Below are positions 17,730-30,167 of a DNA stretch of 64,000 nucleotides, one piece after another (positions within the stretch are counted from its first letter, which is position 1; the number at the start of each line of letters is the position of its first letter). The stretch is taken from NCBI RefSeq assembly GCF_003367355.1, contig NZ_CP031413.1, forward strand, positions 992,001 to 1,056,000, read 5' to 3'. The stretch comes from Lysobacter sp. TY2-98 (GTDB taxonomy: Bacteria > Pseudomonadota > Gammaproteobacteria > Xanthomonadales > Xanthomonadaceae). Position numbers and translations under genes: made by a program. The notes below the pieces were generated by a model, which ran no database searches, was not told the DNA's origin, and saw nothing but the letters and a program-made list of their open reading frames with translations.

Positions 17730-18943
17730 TGCAGCGCATCGTCGTCACCGGCATGGGCCTGACGTCGTGCCTCGGGCGCGAGCTCGACGTCGTGTCGGCC
17801 TCGCTGCGCGACGGTCGCGCGGGCATTCGCTACATCCCGGAATACGAGGAACTTGGTCTGCGCAGTCGCGTCGCCGGTGATCCGGCCATCGACCTCGACG
17901 CGCTGATCGATCGCAAGCTGCGCCGCTTCATGGGCGATGCCGCGGGCCATGCCTACGTCTCCGCCGCCGACGCACTCGCGCATGCGGGCCTCGACGCCGA
18001 TGCGCTGCGTCATCCGCGTGCGGGCGTGATCGCCGGTTCCGGCGGTGGTTCCGCACAGTGGCAGATCGAAACCGGTGAGCTGCTCAAGACCAAGGGCGTG
18101 CGTCGCATCGGGCCGTACATGGTGCCGCGCACGATGTGCTCGACCGTGTCGGCTGCGCTGGCGACGGCGTTCGGCATTCAGGGCGTCAGCTATTCGATTT
18201 CCGCCGCTTGCGCGACGTCGGCGCACTGCATCGGTGCGGCGGCCGACCTGATTCGTCACGGCGTGCAGGACGTGATGCTCGTTGGTGGCGGCGAAGAGCT
18301 GCACTGGGGCATGACGTCGCAGTTCGATGCGATGGGCGCGCTGTCGACCTCGTTCAACGACACGCCGGAATCCGCATCGCGTCCGTACGACGCCGATCGC
18401 GACGGCTTCGTCATCGCTGGCGGCGGCGGAATTCTGGTGCTCGAGTCGCTCGAGCACGCGCAGGCGCGCGGCGCGAACGTCATCGCCGAGCTCGTGGGCT
18501 ACGGCGTGACGTCGGACGGCGTGGACATGGTCGCGCCGTCGGGCGAGGGCGCCGTGCGTTGCATGCGCATGGCGCTGCAGGGTCTGGATCGTCCGATCGA
18601 CTATCTCAATACGCACGGCACGTCGACGCCGGTGGGCGACGTCACCGAACTGCAGGCCGTGCGCGAAGTCTTCGGGGATGCGGTACCGCCGCTGTCGTCG
18701 ACCAAGGCGCTGAGCGGCCACTCGCTGGGCGCGGCGAGCGTGCACGAGGCGATCTACTGCCTGCTGATGATGCGCGACGGCTTCATGGCCGCGTCGCACA
18801 ACATCACCACGCTGGACGAGCGCGCCGCGGGCTATCCGATCGTGCGTGAGACGACGCCGGCGAAGCTGCGCACCGTGATGTCGAACAGCTTCGGCTTCGG
18901 TGGCACCAACGCGTGCCTGGTGTTCGCGCAGCTCGAAGGTTGA
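17729..18943 (+). CDS. fabB: 3-oxoacyl-ACP synthase I
   Basis: 404 residues of thiolase fold. It elongates cis-3-decenoyl-ACP made by FabA, and other acyl-ACPs, with malonyl-ACP. The Cys-His-His triad is visible: C161 in [12 protein letters not shown]296 in [11 protein letters not shown] and H331 in ALSGHSLGA. The C-terminal [10 protein letters not shown] motif is intact. It overlaps fabA by one base and ends 7 bases before a convergent minus-strand gene. Confidence 0.97.
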   Translation: MQRIVVTGMGLTSCLGRELDVVSASLRDGRAGIRYIPEYEELGLRSRVAGDPAIDLDALIDRKLRRFMGDAAGHAYVSAADALAHAGLDADALRHPRAGVIAGSGGGSAQWQIETGELLKTKGVRRIGPYMVPRTMCSTVSAALATAFGIQGVSYSISAACATSAHCIGAAADLIRHGVQDVMLVGGGEELHWGMTSQFDAMGALSTSFNDTPESASRPYDADRDGFVIAGGGGILVLESLEHAQARGANVIAELVGYGVTSDGVDMVAPSGEGAVRCMRMALQGLDRPIDYLNTHGTSTPVGDVTELQAVREVFGDAVPPLSSTKALSGHSLGAASVHEAIYCLLMMRDGFMAASHNITTLDERAAGYPIVRETTPAKLRTVMSNSFGFGGTNACLVFAQLEG

Positions 18944-18950
18944 GGCGCGG

Positions 18951-19886
18951 TCAGTAGACCGCGCACTGCATGAAGCGCACCGGCCGGGCGGAGTCGGTCG
19001 GTGTCTGGATCTGCAGGCGCGACGCGCGCAACAGGTCGTAACGCTTCATGACGCCGCACAGCGCGTCATCGTTCGCGCGCGACGGATCGGTCAGGTAGAT
19101 CTGCAGCGTCGAATGCGTCGACCACAGAACGCGGTTGACGCCCGGCAGCGTCGCGATCTCGCGCACGATCGCTTCGCGTTCCTCGTCTTCGCTCATCGGC
19201 GCCTGCGTGGCTGCAGCCTGTGCCGGATGCGCGACAGCGCGCGTCGGCGTCGCGGCCGCCGTGGGCGGGGCCAACGTCGCATCTTCGCCGCCGACAAGAC
19301 GCGACAAACCGAAGCCAAGCGCGAGCCCAGTGACGACGGTCACCGCGAGCGCGGTGCCCGACGAACGCAGCGCACGGGCGCGGGCGCGCGAGACGATCTC
19401 GTGGTGCACGCTCGCCGGTAGCAGCGGGCCGACCAGCTTCCACAGTTCGACGCCGTCGAGCAGTTCGATGTTCGACGCGATCAGGCGCGCATCCGCATCG
19501 ACACGACCCGGCGTCACCATCACGCCGCCGGCGGCGTTGACGTTGCGCACCGAGCGGGCGAATTCGTCGACGGCGGCACGTGTGACCACGTGATTGACAC
19601 CCTGCCGACAGACCAGGATCCACGGCCGGCCGTCGCGATAGATCCGTACTTCCCCTGCGGTGCCGCGGGCGGACTGCTGTTCGCTGGTTTCGCGCTCGAA
19701 GCCCGACGCTGCGAGCGCATCGACCACGAGATTCGACAGTTCGCGCCAGCGCATGCCCGACAGGATGGCGAGGCCTTCCGCGGCGTCGAAACGCGCGAGC
19801 TGCACCTTCCAGATCCAGCCGATCCAGCCTGCCGCGACGATTAGGGCGAGAACGAGTCCGGCGAGCAGGGCGACGACTGGCGACAT
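18951..19886 (-). CDS. Membrane-anchored Mrr-like (restriction-endonuclease-fold) protein
   Basis: 311 residues. An N-terminal membrane helix (about 4-26) precedes a domain at about 40-160 that resembles Mrr/RecB-type nuclease-fold modules (MRWRELSNLVVDAL..GF, then VRIYRDGRPWILVCRQG, then GVMVTPG). The usual Mrr pattern has an Asp before the RDGR strand and QxK or QCK after it. Here the corresponding positions read E79 and VCRQ, so the catalytic Lys seems replaced by Arg and activity is doubtful. A second membrane helix lies at about 180-200, followed by an Ala/Pro-rich linker and a small C-terminal domain. It may be a structural or substrate-binding descendant of the fold rather than a restriction enzyme. 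Confidence 0.65.
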   Translation of the reverse strand: MSPVVALLAGLVLALIVAAGWIGWIWKVQLARFDAAEGLAILSGMRWRELSNLVVDALAASGFERETSEQQSARGTAGEVRIYRDGRPWILVCRQGVNHVVTRAAVDEFARSVRNVNAAGGVMVTPGRVDADARLIASNIELLDGVELWKLVGPLLPASVHHEIVSRARARALRSSGTALAVTVVTGLALGFGLSRLVGGEDATLAPPTAAATPTRAVAHPAQAAATQAPMSEDEEREAIVREIATLPGVNRVLWSTHSTLQIYLTDPSRANDDALCGVMKRYDLLRASRLQIQTPTDSARPVRFMQCAVY

Positions 19887-19940
19887 GGGCGATTCGGGCA
19901 GCGGGGGGTTTTGACTATAACCGTGGCGCGTGCGCGGAGG

Positions 19941-20216
19941 TCAGCGGAAGCGTTCGGCGAGCACGCGACGGATTTCGTCTTCGATCGTGCCTTTGAGCGC
20001 ACCGAGCAGGAAGCCGAGTTCGGCCGTGACGCGCACCGCATCCTGTTCGAGGTGCACCCAGCCGTCGACGCCGCTGCGTCGGAAATTCAGCGAATTGTTC
20101 TGCCAGCCGTGCTCGACGCCGAAGCGCTGCGCCAGTGTATCGGCGATGTGCTGGACCGCCTGCCGCGCCTGCGCCGGGTCGAGACTGTGCGTGTGGCGGA
20201 TGTCGATCGTGGGCAT
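19941..20216 (-). CDS. Polyhydroxyalkanoic acid system family protein
   Basis: 91 residues from the ATG at 20216 (MPTIDIRHTHSLDPAQAR); an in-frame extension upstream would be Arg/Ala-rich and is not used. The N-terminal strand with IDIRHTHSLDPAQARQAV, followed by NNSLNF.RSGVDG and a final amphipathic helix, fits the small PHA-granule-region protein family (TIGR02610-like). The name comes from genomic context in other species, and no biochemical role is established. It is a single gene between the Mrr-like gene and the divergent FHA gene. Confidence 0.65.
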   Translation of the reverse strand: MPTIDIRHTHSLDPAQARQAVQHIADTLAQRFGVEHGWQNNSLNFRRSGVDGWVHLEQDAVRVTAELGFLLGALKGTIEDEIRRVLAERFR

Positions 20217-20280
20217 GGCGGCTTCCAATGCGTAGCGAGGGCCATATTGTGCGGCATCGGCCCGGCAAGGCCGTGTCGGC

Positions 20281-21072
20281 ATGCTAGATTTCGGGCGCGT
20301 GACAGCCCTCCGACTTCGCCAGACCGATTCCGGCCGCGACCTGCTCGACCTCGAGCCGGGCGTGCATCCGATCGCGCCCGCGATGCTCGACGGCCGACAC
20401 GCGGCGGAGGCGGATGCGGTCGCGCACGTCTACGTCGATTCGCGCGGTGTGTGGCTGCAGGTGCGCGACGGGCTTCGCGGCGTGTACGTCAACGGCCGGC
20501 CGATTCGTCGCATGGCAATGCTGCGTGCCGGCGATTCGGTCTTCCTCGCGGGCGTCGAATGCGTGCTCGTGGGACGCCGTCCCGAGCCGGTCGACGCCGG
20601 AGCCGCACCGCGTGGCGAAGGCCGCGCCGTACTGCGAGCGATCGCGGGACGTCATCACGGCCGATGCTTCCCACTCGATCGCGACTGCGTGCTTGGCCGC
20701 GATCCGGACAGCGATATTCCGGTCGACGACGAAGCCATCGGTGCACGCGAAGTCACCTTGCGTGCCACGGCGAAGGGCGTGCGCGCGACGACGGCGACCA
20801 CCGCCGCACCCGTGTGGGTCAATGGTCATCCGCTGTCGAATGCCGTGCTGCTGCCGGGCGACCAGCTGGTGATCGCCGGCCAGCATCGTTTCATCGTCGA
20901 AGCTGCGCGCCCGCCGGGTTTCACCGAGCCGGAGCGCGAGCGTCGACCGAGCGGTCGTCCGCCGCCGCCGCCACAGCTCCGTCGCGCGGCACGCCGCATG
21001 CCGTGGCTGATCGTCGCGGCCGTCCTGCTCGCGGGCGCACTCAGCCTGCTGTTGCTGTACGGCGCGGGCTGA
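20281..21072 (+). CDS. FHA-domain membrane protein
   Basis: 263 residues. FHA modules bind phosphothreonine peptides. Residues about 120-215 carry an FHA-like pattern: FPLDRDCVLGRDPDSDIPVDD (the GR..xSDI core), then NGHPL and LLPGDQLVIAGQHRF. The first 100 residues look like a second, more diverged FHA-like sandwich (HVYVDSRGVWLQV, VYVNGRPIR, GDSVFLAGVE). A Pro/Arg-rich linker leads to a single C-terminal membrane helix (about 241-261), so the domains face the cytoplasm if it is tail-anchored. The canonical Ser and His positions are only partly kept. It runs convergent with msrQ. Confidence 0.7.
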   Translation: MLDFGRVTALRLRQTDSGRDLLDLEPGVHPIAPAMLDGRHAAEADAVAHVYVDSRGVWLQVRDGLRGVYVNGRPIRRMAMLRAGDSVFLAGVECVLVGRRPEPVDAGAAPRGEGRAVLRAIAGRHHGRCFPLDRDCVLGRDPDSDIPVDDEAIGAREVTLRATAKGVRATTATTAAPVWVNGHPLSNAVLLPGDQLVIAGQHRFIVEAARPPGFTEPERERRPSGRPPPPPQLRRAARRMPWLIVAAVLLAGALSLLLLYGAG

Positions 21073-21709
21073 TCGCGAAGCGCTTCCACACGCGCCAGCC
21101 GAGCAACAGCGCCGCGATTGTCGCGTACAGCAGTGGCTCGCGGATGTCGGACTTCACCAGCCACCAGAAGTGCAGGACGGCCAGCACCGCGATCACGTAG
21201 ATCGCGCGATGCAGCTGGCCCCAGCGTCGTCCGAGTGCACGCATCGCGCGTTGGAACGACGTCGCCGCGAGCGGTACCAGCAACAGCCACGCGGCGAAAC
21301 CCACGGTGACGAACGGCTTCTTCGCGATCGCCGCCCCGATCTGCGACGCGTCCATCCGCAGGTCCAGCACCATCCATGCTGCGAAGTGCACCGTCGCATA
21401 GAAGAACGTGTACAGCCCGAGCATGCGTCGGAAACGCAGCAGCACCGCCTTGCCGGTGAGCTGCCGCAGTGGTGTCACCGCGAGCGTGATCATCAGCAGG
21501 CGGAGGGCCCACAAGCCGAGAAAGTGTTCGATCGCGGCGACAGGATCCGCGCCGAGCCGACCGGTACCGAGCACGAGTTCGTTGCGGATCTGCCAGGCGA
21601 GCCAGGCCGCAGGCAGCAGCGCGAGCAGGTGGACGACGATCTTGGCGACGATGACGCCCGGCTCGGTGCGACGCCGCACCGGTCGCGCTGCCGCGGCGCT
21701 CAGAACCAT
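21041..21709 (-). CDS. msrQ: Heme-binding membrane subunit of the MsrPQ methionine sulfoxide reductase
   Basis: 222 residues from an ATG at 21709 that overlaps the end of msrP by 10 bases. MsrQ is a b-type heme protein with about six helices that passes electrons from the respiratory chain to periplasmic MsrP. Visible features are helices at about 22-40, 65-85, 92-112, 128-145, 160-178 and 182-198, with conserved His in [25 protein letters not shown] and LHFWWLVK. The region [22 protein letters not shown] is typical of the family (formerly YedZ). The 3' end overlaps the tail of the convergent FHA gene by about 30 bases. Confidence 0.93.
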   Translation of the reverse strand: MVLSAAAARPVRRRTEPGVIVAKIVVHLLALLPAAWLAWQIRNELVLGTGRLGADPVAAIEHFLGLWALRLLMITLAVTPLRQLTGKAVLLRFRRMLGLYTFFYATVHFAAWMVLDLRMDASQIGAAIAKKPFVTVGFAAWLLLVPLAATSFQRAMRALGRRWGQLHRAIYVIAVLAVLHFWWLVKSDIREPLLYATIAALLLGWRVWKRFAISPRRTATAG

Positions 21710-22671
21710 TTCCTCAGATCGAGACCGGCGTACATCGAACCGACCTGCTCGGCGTAACCGTTGAACAGTCGCGTCGGAATGCGGTCGGCGAACAGCTTGC
21801 TGCCCGTGCCGGCGATGCGACGTTCGGTCTTCTGGCTCCAGCGCGGATGGTCGACGGCCGGATTGACGTTCGAGAAGAAGCCGTATTCGTCCGATGCCTC
21901 GTCGTTCCAGCTCGTAAACGGCATGTGCTCGACGAACGTGATCGCGACGATCGACTTGATCGACTTGAACCCGTACTTCCACGGCAACACGAGCCGCAGC
22001 GGCGCGCCATTCTGCTGCAGCAGCGGCTTGCCGTAGATGCCGGTGGCGAGCAGCGCGAGCGGATGCGTGGCCTCGTCGATGCGTAGGCCTTCGCGATACG
22101 GCCAATCGAGCGCCGGATAGGAGAGGCCAGGCATCTGTTTGCGGTCGGCGAGCGTGGTGAACGCCACGAACTTCGCCTTCGACGTCGGCTCGAAACGCTT
22201 GAGCACGTCGCCGAGCGGCACGCCGAGCCACGGAATCACCATCGACCAGCCTTCGACGCAGCGATGCCGATAGATGCGTTCTTCCGGCTTCAGGCCCTTG
22301 AGCAGATCGTCGAGCGACAGTCGCCCCGGCTTCGCGCATTGCCCGCCGACGGCGACCGTCCACGGATGGGTGCGCAGCGTGCGTGGCGCCTGGGATGGAT
22401 CGGCCTTGCCTGTGCCGAATTCGTAGAAGTTGTTGTAGCTCGTGACGTCCTGGTAGGTCGTGCGTTCCTCGCTCGTGGTGAAACCGGCCCGCATGCGCGC
22501 GGGGTCGACCTTCGCGGCGGGCGGCGCGGCTGGCGGGTCAGCCTTGGCGCAGCCCGCCAGGCCGAGCGCGCCGGAGGCCGCGAGCCCGGCGACCACACGA
22601 CGCCGATCGCGATAGACCGCTTCGTCCGTGACGTCGCGGGTGGGAATCCGCAGGGCATCGCGCAGGGACAT
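21700..22671 (-). CDS. msrP: Protein-methionine-sulfoxide reductase catalytic subunit, molybdopterin
   Basis: 323 residues from the ATG at 22671 ([10 protein letters not shown]); the frame is open much farther upstream but only as antisense of serC. MsrP (YedY) reduces oxidised methionine in periplasmic proteins. The N-terminus carries a twin-arginine-type signal ([21 protein letters not shown]), and the Mo-ligating Cys lies in [15 protein letters not shown]. The SUOX/YedY fold motifs [11 protein letters not shown] and [17 protein letters not shown] are present. It is transcribed ahead of msrQ and coupled to it. Confidence 0.96.
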   Translation of the reverse strand: MSLRDALRIPTRDVTDEAVYRDRRRVVAGLAASGALGLAGCAKADPPAAPPAAKVDPARMRAGFTTSEERTTYQDVTSYNNFYEFGTGKADPSQAPRTLRTHPWTVAVGGQCAKPGRLSLDDLLKGLKPEERIYRHRCVEGWSMVIPWLGVPLGDVLKRFEPTSKAKFVAFTTLADRKQMPGLSYPALDWPYREGLRIDEATHPLALLATGIYGKPLLQQNGAPLRLVLPWKYGFKSIKSIVAITFVEHMPFTSWNDEASDEYGFFSNVNPAVDHPRWSQKTERRIAGTGSKLFADRIPTRLFNGYAEQVGSMYAGLDLRKWF

Positions 22672-22797
22672 CGGGGCGCTTCCGGAAGGGCGATAACGGA
22701 TTAGACGGCGCTCATGATGAAAAAGATGCAGCCGAACGGCCGGTAGCCGTGCTGCGCTGCGGCATACTCGGCCTTCAACCCGCCTCCAGGTGCTCCG

Positions 22798-23883
22798 ATG
22801 TCGCGCGTCTTCAACTTCAGTGCCGGTCCCGCCACCCTCCCGGAAGCCGTCCTCGAGCAGGCGCGCGACGAGTTGCTGGACTGGCGTGGCGTAGGTGCGT
22901 CGATCGTCGAGCTCAGCCATCGCGGCGCCGAATTCATGGGCGTGGCGGCGGAGGCCGAGGCCGACCTGCGCAAACTGATGTCGATTTCCGACGACTACGC
23001 GATCCTCTTCCTCGCTGGCGGTGCGACCACGGCGCAGGCACTGGTGCCACTCAACATCGCGACGCCCGGCCAGCGCGCCGACTACGTCGTCAGCGGCCAC
23101 TGGGGCAAGACCGCGATCAAGCAGGCGAAGCCGTACGTCGACGCGCACGTCGCGGCGACCAGCGAAGCCGGCGGTTTCCGCGATATCCCGGCGCGTGCGG
23201 ACTGGCAGCTGTCGCCCGATGCCGCCTATGTGCACATCACCGCGAATGAAACCATCCACGGTGTTGAATTCCGCGACGTGCCCGATGTCGCCAATGTGCC
23301 GCTGGTGGCCGACTGCTCGTCGAACATCGCGTCCGAGCCGCTGGACGTATCGAAATTCGGCGTCATCTATGCGGGCGCACAGAAGAATCTTGGACCGGTC
23401 GGCGTCACCGTCGTGATCATCCGCCGCGACCTGCTCGAACGCGCCGGTCAGCCGCGCGCCGACATCTTCGACTACCGCTCGCACGTCAAGGGCGAGTCCA
23501 TGCTCAACACGCCGCCGACCTGGAACTGGTATCTCGCCGGCCTCGTGTTCAAGTGGATGCTCAACGAGGGCGGTGTCGAGGAGTTCGCGCGTCGCAATGC
23601 GCGCAAGTCCGAGGCGCTGTATAGCGCGATCGACGGCTCGGGCGGTTTCTATCGGAACGAAGTCGCGACGGCGGTGCGTTCGCGCATGAACGTGCCGTTC
23701 TTCCTGCATGACGAAGCGCTCGACAAGCCGTTCCTCGCCGAATCCGTCAAGGCCGGCCTCATCGGGCTGAAGGGCCATCGCGCGCTCGGCGGCATGCGCG
23801 CGTCGATCTACAACGCGATGCCCGAGGCCGGCGTTGCCGCGCTGGTCGAGTTCATGGACGACTTCAGGAGACGGCACGGATGA
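22798..23883 (+). CDS. serC: Phosphoserine aminotransferase
   Basis: 361 residues. It converts 3-phosphohydroxypyruvate and glutamate to phosphoserine and acts in pyridoxal phosphate synthesis. [19 protein letters not shown] is the canonical N-terminus. The PLP Lys lies in [13 protein letters not shown], and the C-terminal region [20 protein letters not shown] is typical. It is the first gene of a four-gene operon in which every junction overlaps by 4 bases (ATGA). Confidence 0.97.
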   Translation: MSRVFNFSAGPATLPEAVLEQARDELLDWRGVGASIVELSHRGAEFMGVAAEAEADLRKLMSISDDYAILFLAGGATTAQALVPLNIATPGQRADYVVSGHWGKTAIKQAKPYVDAHVAATSEAGGFRDIPARADWQLSPDAAYVHITANETIHGVEFRDVPDVANVPLVADCSSNIASEPLDVSKFGVIYAGAQKNLGPVGVTVVIIRRDLLERAGQPRADIFDYRSHVKGESMLNTPPTWNWYLAGLVFKWMLNEGGVEEFARRNARKSEALYSAIDGSGGFYRNEVATAVRSRMNVPFFLHDEALDKPFLAESVKAGLIGLKGHRALGGMRASIYNAMPEAGVAALVEFMDDFRRRHG

Positions 23884-24971
23884 GTACGGGGTCGCCGGGA
23901 GAACTCGCGCGACTGCGCGAACGCATCGACGGGATCGACCGCGAGATCCAGTCGCTGATTAGTGAACGCGCGCGCTTCGCCGCGCAGGTGGGTCGTGCCA
24001 AGGGCGAGCTCGCGCGTGCGGTGGATTACTACCGTCCGGAACGCGAGTCGCAGGTGCTGCGTCGCGTGATCGACCGCAACGAAGGCCCACTCGAGAACGC
24101 AGTGCTGGTGCGCGTGTTCCGCGAGATCATGTCAGCGTGCCTGGCGCAGCAGGAGCCGCTGAAAGTCGGGTATCTCGGGCCCGAGGGCACGCATTCGCAA
24201 CAGGCCGCGCTCAAGCACTTCGGCCATTCCGTGCGCGGCCTGCCGCTGGCGAGCATCGAGGAAGTGTTCCAGGAAGTCGCTGCGGGCCACGCCGATTTCG
24301 GCGTCGTGCCCGTGGAAAACTCGACACAGGGCACGATCCAGTCGACGCTCGACATGTTCCTGTCGTCCGACGTGCGCATCTGCGGCGAAGTCGAGCTGCG
24401 CGTGCATCAGCACCTGCTGTCGCGCACGGGACGTATCGAAGACATCGAGCGCGTCTATTCCCATCCGCAGTCGTTCGCGCAGTGCCGCGCGTGGCTGCGC
24501 ACGCATCTGCCGGGCGTGGAGATGATTCCCGTCGCGAGCAATGCGGATGCGGCGCGTCGAGCGCGCAATGCCGACGACGCCGCGGCGATCGCGGGCGTCA
24601 GCGCGGCGTCGGTATACGGGCTGAAGGTGGTGCAGGGGCCGATCGAGGATCGCCCGGACAACACCACGCGCTTCCTGGTGCTGGGCCGCGAGCTGTTCAC
24701 GCCCTCGGGCAACGACCGCACGTCGCTGCTTGTGTTCATCCGTGACCAGCCGGGCGCGCTGTATCACGTGCTGGAGCCGTTCGCGCGCAATGGCCTCAGC
24801 ATGACGCGCATCGAGTCGCGTCCCGGGCATGCGCAGCCCTGGCAGTACGCCTTCTTCATCGACATCGACGGTCACGTGGATCAGCCGGCGATGGAGCAGG
24901 CGCTGGGCGAACTCGGTGACTTCGCGCAGGAGGTCCGCGTGCTCGGCTCGTATCCGGTGGCGATCGGATGA
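23880..24971 (+). CDS. pheA: Bifunctional chorismate mutase/prephenate dehydratase (P-protein)
   Basis: 363 residues, with an ATGA overlap with serC. The enzyme turns chorismate into prephenate and then phenylpyruvate for phenylalanine. Residues about 8-90 are an AroQ-type chorismate mutase ([19 protein letters not shown]). About 95-275 form the prephenate dehydratase ([28 protein letters not shown], and the segment NTTRFLVLG). About 285-360 form an ACT regulatory domain with the phenylalanine-site ESRP motif ([21 protein letters not shown]). This points to feedback inhibition by phenylalanine. Confidence 0.97.
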   Translation: MSTGSPGELARLRERIDGIDREIQSLISERARFAAQVGRAKGELARAVDYYRPERESQVLRRVIDRNEGPLENAVLVRVFREIMSACLAQQEPLKVGYLGPEGTHSQQAALKHFGHSVRGLPLASIEEVFQEVAAGHADFGVVPVENSTQGTIQSTLDMFLSSDVRICGEVELRVHQHLLSRTGRIEDIERVYSHPQSFAQCRAWLRTHLPGVEMIPVASNADAARRARNADDAAAIAGVSAASVYGLKVVQGPIEDRPDNTTRFLVLGRELFTPSGNDRTSLLVFIRDQPGALYHVLEPFARNGLSMTRIESRPGHAQPWQYAFFIDIDGHVDQPAMEQALGELGDFAQEVRVLGSYPVAIG

Positions 24972-26095
24972 TGCCGACGTACGACGAAGCCTGGTTCGCC
25001 TCACGTGCGACACCGGGTATCCGTGCATTGAAGGCGTACGACCCCGGTCACGACGTGGTCGCGATGCGCGAGCGCACTCAGTGGCTGGTCGAGCTCGGCT
25101 CCAACGAGAATCCGTATGGCCCGTCGCCGCAGGCACGCGCGGCGGTGCTGGACGCGTTGCATCTCATGCACCGCTATCCCGATCCGCGGGGTGCCGCGCT
25201 GAAAGTGAAGCTCGCGGAGACGCATGGCGTTGCGCCGTCGCGGATCCTGCTGGGCAACGGGTCGCACGAGCTGCTGATGCAGCTGGCGCAGGTGTTCGCC
25301 GCCCCCGGCGATGACGTCGTCTATTCGCAGTACGGCTTCGCCGTGTTCGCGCTGGCGACGCGCGCGGCCGGCGCGAACGCGCGTGTCGCGCCCGCACTGC
25401 CGGACGCCGCCGCGATGCCGCTCGGTCACGACGTCGACACGTTGCTTGCCGCCATCACGCCTGCGACCAAGCTGGTTTACGTCGCGAATCCGAACAACCC
25501 GACCGGCACGTGGCTGGACAGGGACTCCCTGCGTCGGCTGATCGACGCCGCGCCGCGCGAGGTCATCATCGTCGTCGACGAGGCCTACGCCGAGATGGCG
25601 GATGTACCCGACTACGCGAGTGCGCTGACGCTGGCCGCGCACCGCGGAAACGTCGTGGTCACGCGCACCTTCAGCAAGGCCTACGCGCTGGCCGGGCTGC
25701 GCTGCGGTTACCTGATCGCGGCCGAGGGACTGGTCGCAGTGATGGAACGCGTTCGCGAAAGCTTCAACGTCAATTCACTCGCGCTCGCCGCCTGCCAGGC
25801 GGTGCTGGGTGACGTCGAACACCTCGCGTGGTCGCGCGAACGCAATGCGGAACAGCGCGCGGCGCTCCGCGCAGCACTGCAGGCGCGAGGCATCCCAGTA
25901 CTTCCGTCCCAGACGAATTTCGTGCTCGCGCATCTCGGTGACGCCACACCGGCGGTCGAGGCGGCCTTGCTCGATCGTGGCGTGATCCTGCGCCCCATGG
26001 GCGGGTACGGGCTGCCGACCTACAGCCGGATCGCGGTCGGCACCGCGGACGAGAATCGCCTGCTGCTCAAGGCGCTGGACGAGGTGCGCGCATGA
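24968..26095 (+). CDS. hisC: Histidinol-phosphate/aromatic aminotransferase
   Basis: 375 residues. It is a PLP aminotransferase of fold type I. Landmarks are LGSNENPYGPSP, YVANPNNPTGTW, VVDEAYAEM and the PLP-Lys segment TRTFSKAYALAGLRCGY. The start ATG overlaps the pheA stop; a second ATG one codon later is possible. HisC enzymes in a pheA-aroA context often act on aromatic 2-oxo acids as well as histidinol phosphate, so here it may perform the last step to phenylalanine or tyrosine. The exact substrate cannot be read from the sequence. Confidence 0.92.
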   Translation: MMPTYDEAWFASRATPGIRALKAYDPGHDVVAMRERTQWLVELGSNENPYGPSPQARAAVLDALHLMHRYPDPRGAALKVKLAETHGVAPSRILLGNGSHELLMQLAQVFAAPGDDVVYSQYGFAVFALATRAAGANARVAPALPDAAAMPLGHDVDTLLAAITPATKLVYVANPNNPTGTWLDRDSLRRLIDAAPREVIIVVDEAYAEMADVPDYASALTLAAHRGNVVVTRTFSKAYALAGLRCGYLIAAEGLVAVMERVRESFNVNSLALAACQAVLGDVEHLAWSRERNAEQRAALRAALQARGIPVLPSQTNFVLAHLGDATPAVEAALLDRGVILRPMGGYGLPTYSRIAVGTADENRLLLKALDEVRA

Positions 26096-27391
26096 GCCTC
26101 GACTGGATCGCTTCGCAAGGCGGCCCGCTGCGCGGTCGCATTCGCGTGCCCGGCGACAAATCGATTTCGCATCGCGCGGTGATGTTCGCGGCGATCGCGG
26201 AAGGTACCAGCCGCATCACCGGATTCCTTGAAGGTGAGGACACGCGAGCGACCGCTCGCGTGTTCGGTCAGCTCGGTGTGCGTATCGAGGCGCGCGCGCC
26301 GAGCGAGCGCATCGTCCATGGCGTCGGCCTCGACGGCCTGCGCGCCCCCGATGCACCGCTCGATTGCGGCAATGCCGGTACCGGCATGCGCCTGCTCGCC
26401 GGCCTGCTCGCGGGGCAGAAGTTCGACAGCGTGCTGGTCGGCGACGAGTCGTTGTCCAAGCGCCCGATGCGCCGCGTCACGGACCCTTTGGCCCGGATGG
26501 GTGCGCGCATCGACGCGACAGGTGACGGCCTTCCGCCGCTGCACGTCCACGGCGGTGCGGTGTTGCGCGGCATCGACTACGCGTCGCCGGTCGCGAGCGC
26601 GCAGGTGAAGTCCGCGGTGCTGCTCGCCGGGCTGTACGGGGACGGCCGGACGCGCGTGGTCGAACCGCATCCGACGCGCGACTACAGCGAACGCATGTTG
26701 CGTGCATTCGGTGCCGAGATCGAATTCGCCCCGGGCGAAGCCGTGGTCGCCGGTCGCCCGAGGTTACGTGCGACGGATGTCGATGTCCCGGCCGACTTCT
26801 CGTCCGCCGCGTTCTTCATCGTTGCGGCCGCCACCGCGCCGGGCTCCGACCTGCTGATCGAAGCCGTCGGCATGAATCCGCGGCGCACCGGTCTGCTCGA
26901 GGCGCTGCGCCTGATGGGCGCGGACATCGCGATCGAATCCCCGCGCGAGCAGGGCGGTGAGCCGGTCGCCGATCTTCGCGTGCGTGCATCGCGTCTGCGC
27001 GGCATCGACGTGCCGGTCGCGCTCGTCCCCGACATGATCGATGAGTTCCCGGCGCTGTTCGCCGCGGCCGCCTGTGCAGACGGGCTCACGACCGTGAGCG
27101 GCGCGGCCGAATTGCGCGTCAAAGAGTCCGATCGCATCGCGGCGATGGCGGCCGGCTTGCGTACGCTCGGCATCGTCGTCGACGAACGCCCGGACGGCGC
27201 CATGATCGAGGGCGGCCAGGCGCGTGGCGGCGATGTCGACAGCCTGGGCGATCACCGCATCGCGATGAGCCTGGCCGTGCTCGCACAGCGCGCATCGGGC
27301 GAGGTGCGTGTGCGCGACGTCGCCAACGTGGCGACGTCGTTCCCGGGATTCGTCGAACTGGCCGGCGATGCCGGCCTGCGCATCGCGCCGG

Positions 27392-27408
<17 letters not shown>
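26092..27408 (+). CDS. aroA: 3-phosphoshikimate 1-carboxyvinyltransferase (EPSP synthase)
   Basis: 438 residues, with an ATGA overlap with hisC. It catalyses the sixth shikimate pathway step, the one that glyphosate inhibits. PGDKSISHRAVMFAAIAEG, DCGNAGTGMRLLAGLLAG and the C-terminal DSLGDHRIAMSLAVLA motifs are complete. The glycine loop reads GNAGTGMRL, that is with Gly-Thr-Gly instead of the more common GNAGTAMR, an Ala-to-Gly-type change known from class II enzymes. It ends 17 bases inside a convergent TonB-like gene. Confidence 0.96.
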
Positions 27409-29421
<2,013 letters not shown>

Positions 29422-29442
29422 GCGATCGACGCCGCGACACCG

Positions 29443-29474
29443 ACGGGCCCGCCATGACCGGCGGGCCCGTTTCG
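29443..29474 (+). terminator. Terminator of serS
   Basis: An 11-bp perfect stem (29443-29453 with 29460-29470) has a 6-base loop and a T-rich tail (TTTCGTTT). It lies 22 bases after the serS stop and is also the end of the convergent azoR transcript. Confidence 0.8.
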
Positions 29475-29484
29475 TTTCAACGGA

Positions 29485-30057
29485 TCACGCCGCCTGCGGC
29501 AGCTCGACGTCGAGCGACGCGACGGCCGCATCGATGGCATTGCGGCGATGCTCCGGCGAGAACGCGACGCCGTCCGCGCGGATGAAGCGCACGTCAGGCA
29601 CGCCGAGGAAGCCGAAAAGCTGGCGCAGATAGGGCTCGACGAAGTCCGTCGGCTGGCCCGCGTGCGCGCCGCCGGACGCGACCGCCACGATCACCGTCTT
29701 GCCGTGCACCAGGCCCTCCGGACCGTTCGCGCCGTAGCGGAACGTCTTCCCGGCCACGCTGACGCGGTCGATCCACGCCTTGAGCGTCGACGGAATGCTG
29801 AAGTTGTACATCGGCGCCCCGATCACGACGGTGTCGGCGGCGAGGAATTCGTCGAGCACGGCAGCCGACTGCGCGGTGGCCTCGTCGTTGGCGAACGTAG
29901 CGGCCGACAGGTGCGGCAGGGCGTCGGTATCGAGGTCGCGGTGGACGACCTCAAGCGCCGGATCCAGCCGGCGCTGCTGGTCCACTACGGCGGCCGTGAG
30001 CTCGCGGGTGACGGAGTTGGCGCCGAGGGCGCTGGAGTCGAGGCGGAGCAGCTTCAT
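29485..30057 (-). CDS. azoR: FMN-dependent NADH azoreductase
   Basis: 190 residues from the ATG at 30057 (MKLLRLDSSALGANSVTREL). It is a flavodoxin-fold NAD(P)H:quinone/azo reductase. The FMN-binding segments DSSALGANSVTREL, GAPMYNFSIPSTLKAWIDR and VASGGAHAG match AzoR. Its likely role is two-electron reduction of quinones and azo compounds for detoxification. It is divergent from a LysR gene 110 bases away, the usual arrangement for a regulator and its target. Confidence 0.93.
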   Translation of the reverse strand: MKLLRLDSSALGANSVTRELTAAVVDQQRRLDPALEVVHRDLDTDALPHLSAATFANDEATAQSAAVLDEFLAADTVVIGAPMYNFSIPSTLKAWIDRVSVAGKTFRYGANGPEGLVHGKTVIVAVASGGAHAGQPTDFVEPYLRQLFGFLGVPDVRFIRADGVAFSPEHRRNAIDAAVASLDVELPQAA

Positions 30058-30167
30058 GGGGTTCGTCCTGTCGGTGGTTCGAATCGGTGGACAGAACGTA
30101 GGTTGTTGCATGGATGGAATTAAGGTGGTCTAATGTCACGTACCGTTGCGGGCATGGAACTGTCGTC

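Noticed and set aside
21709..22363. Long upstream extension of the msrQ frame
   Set aside because: It is antisense-free but runs through msrP in another frame on the same strand; the ATG at 21709 gives a normal MsrQ length and a coupled overlap.
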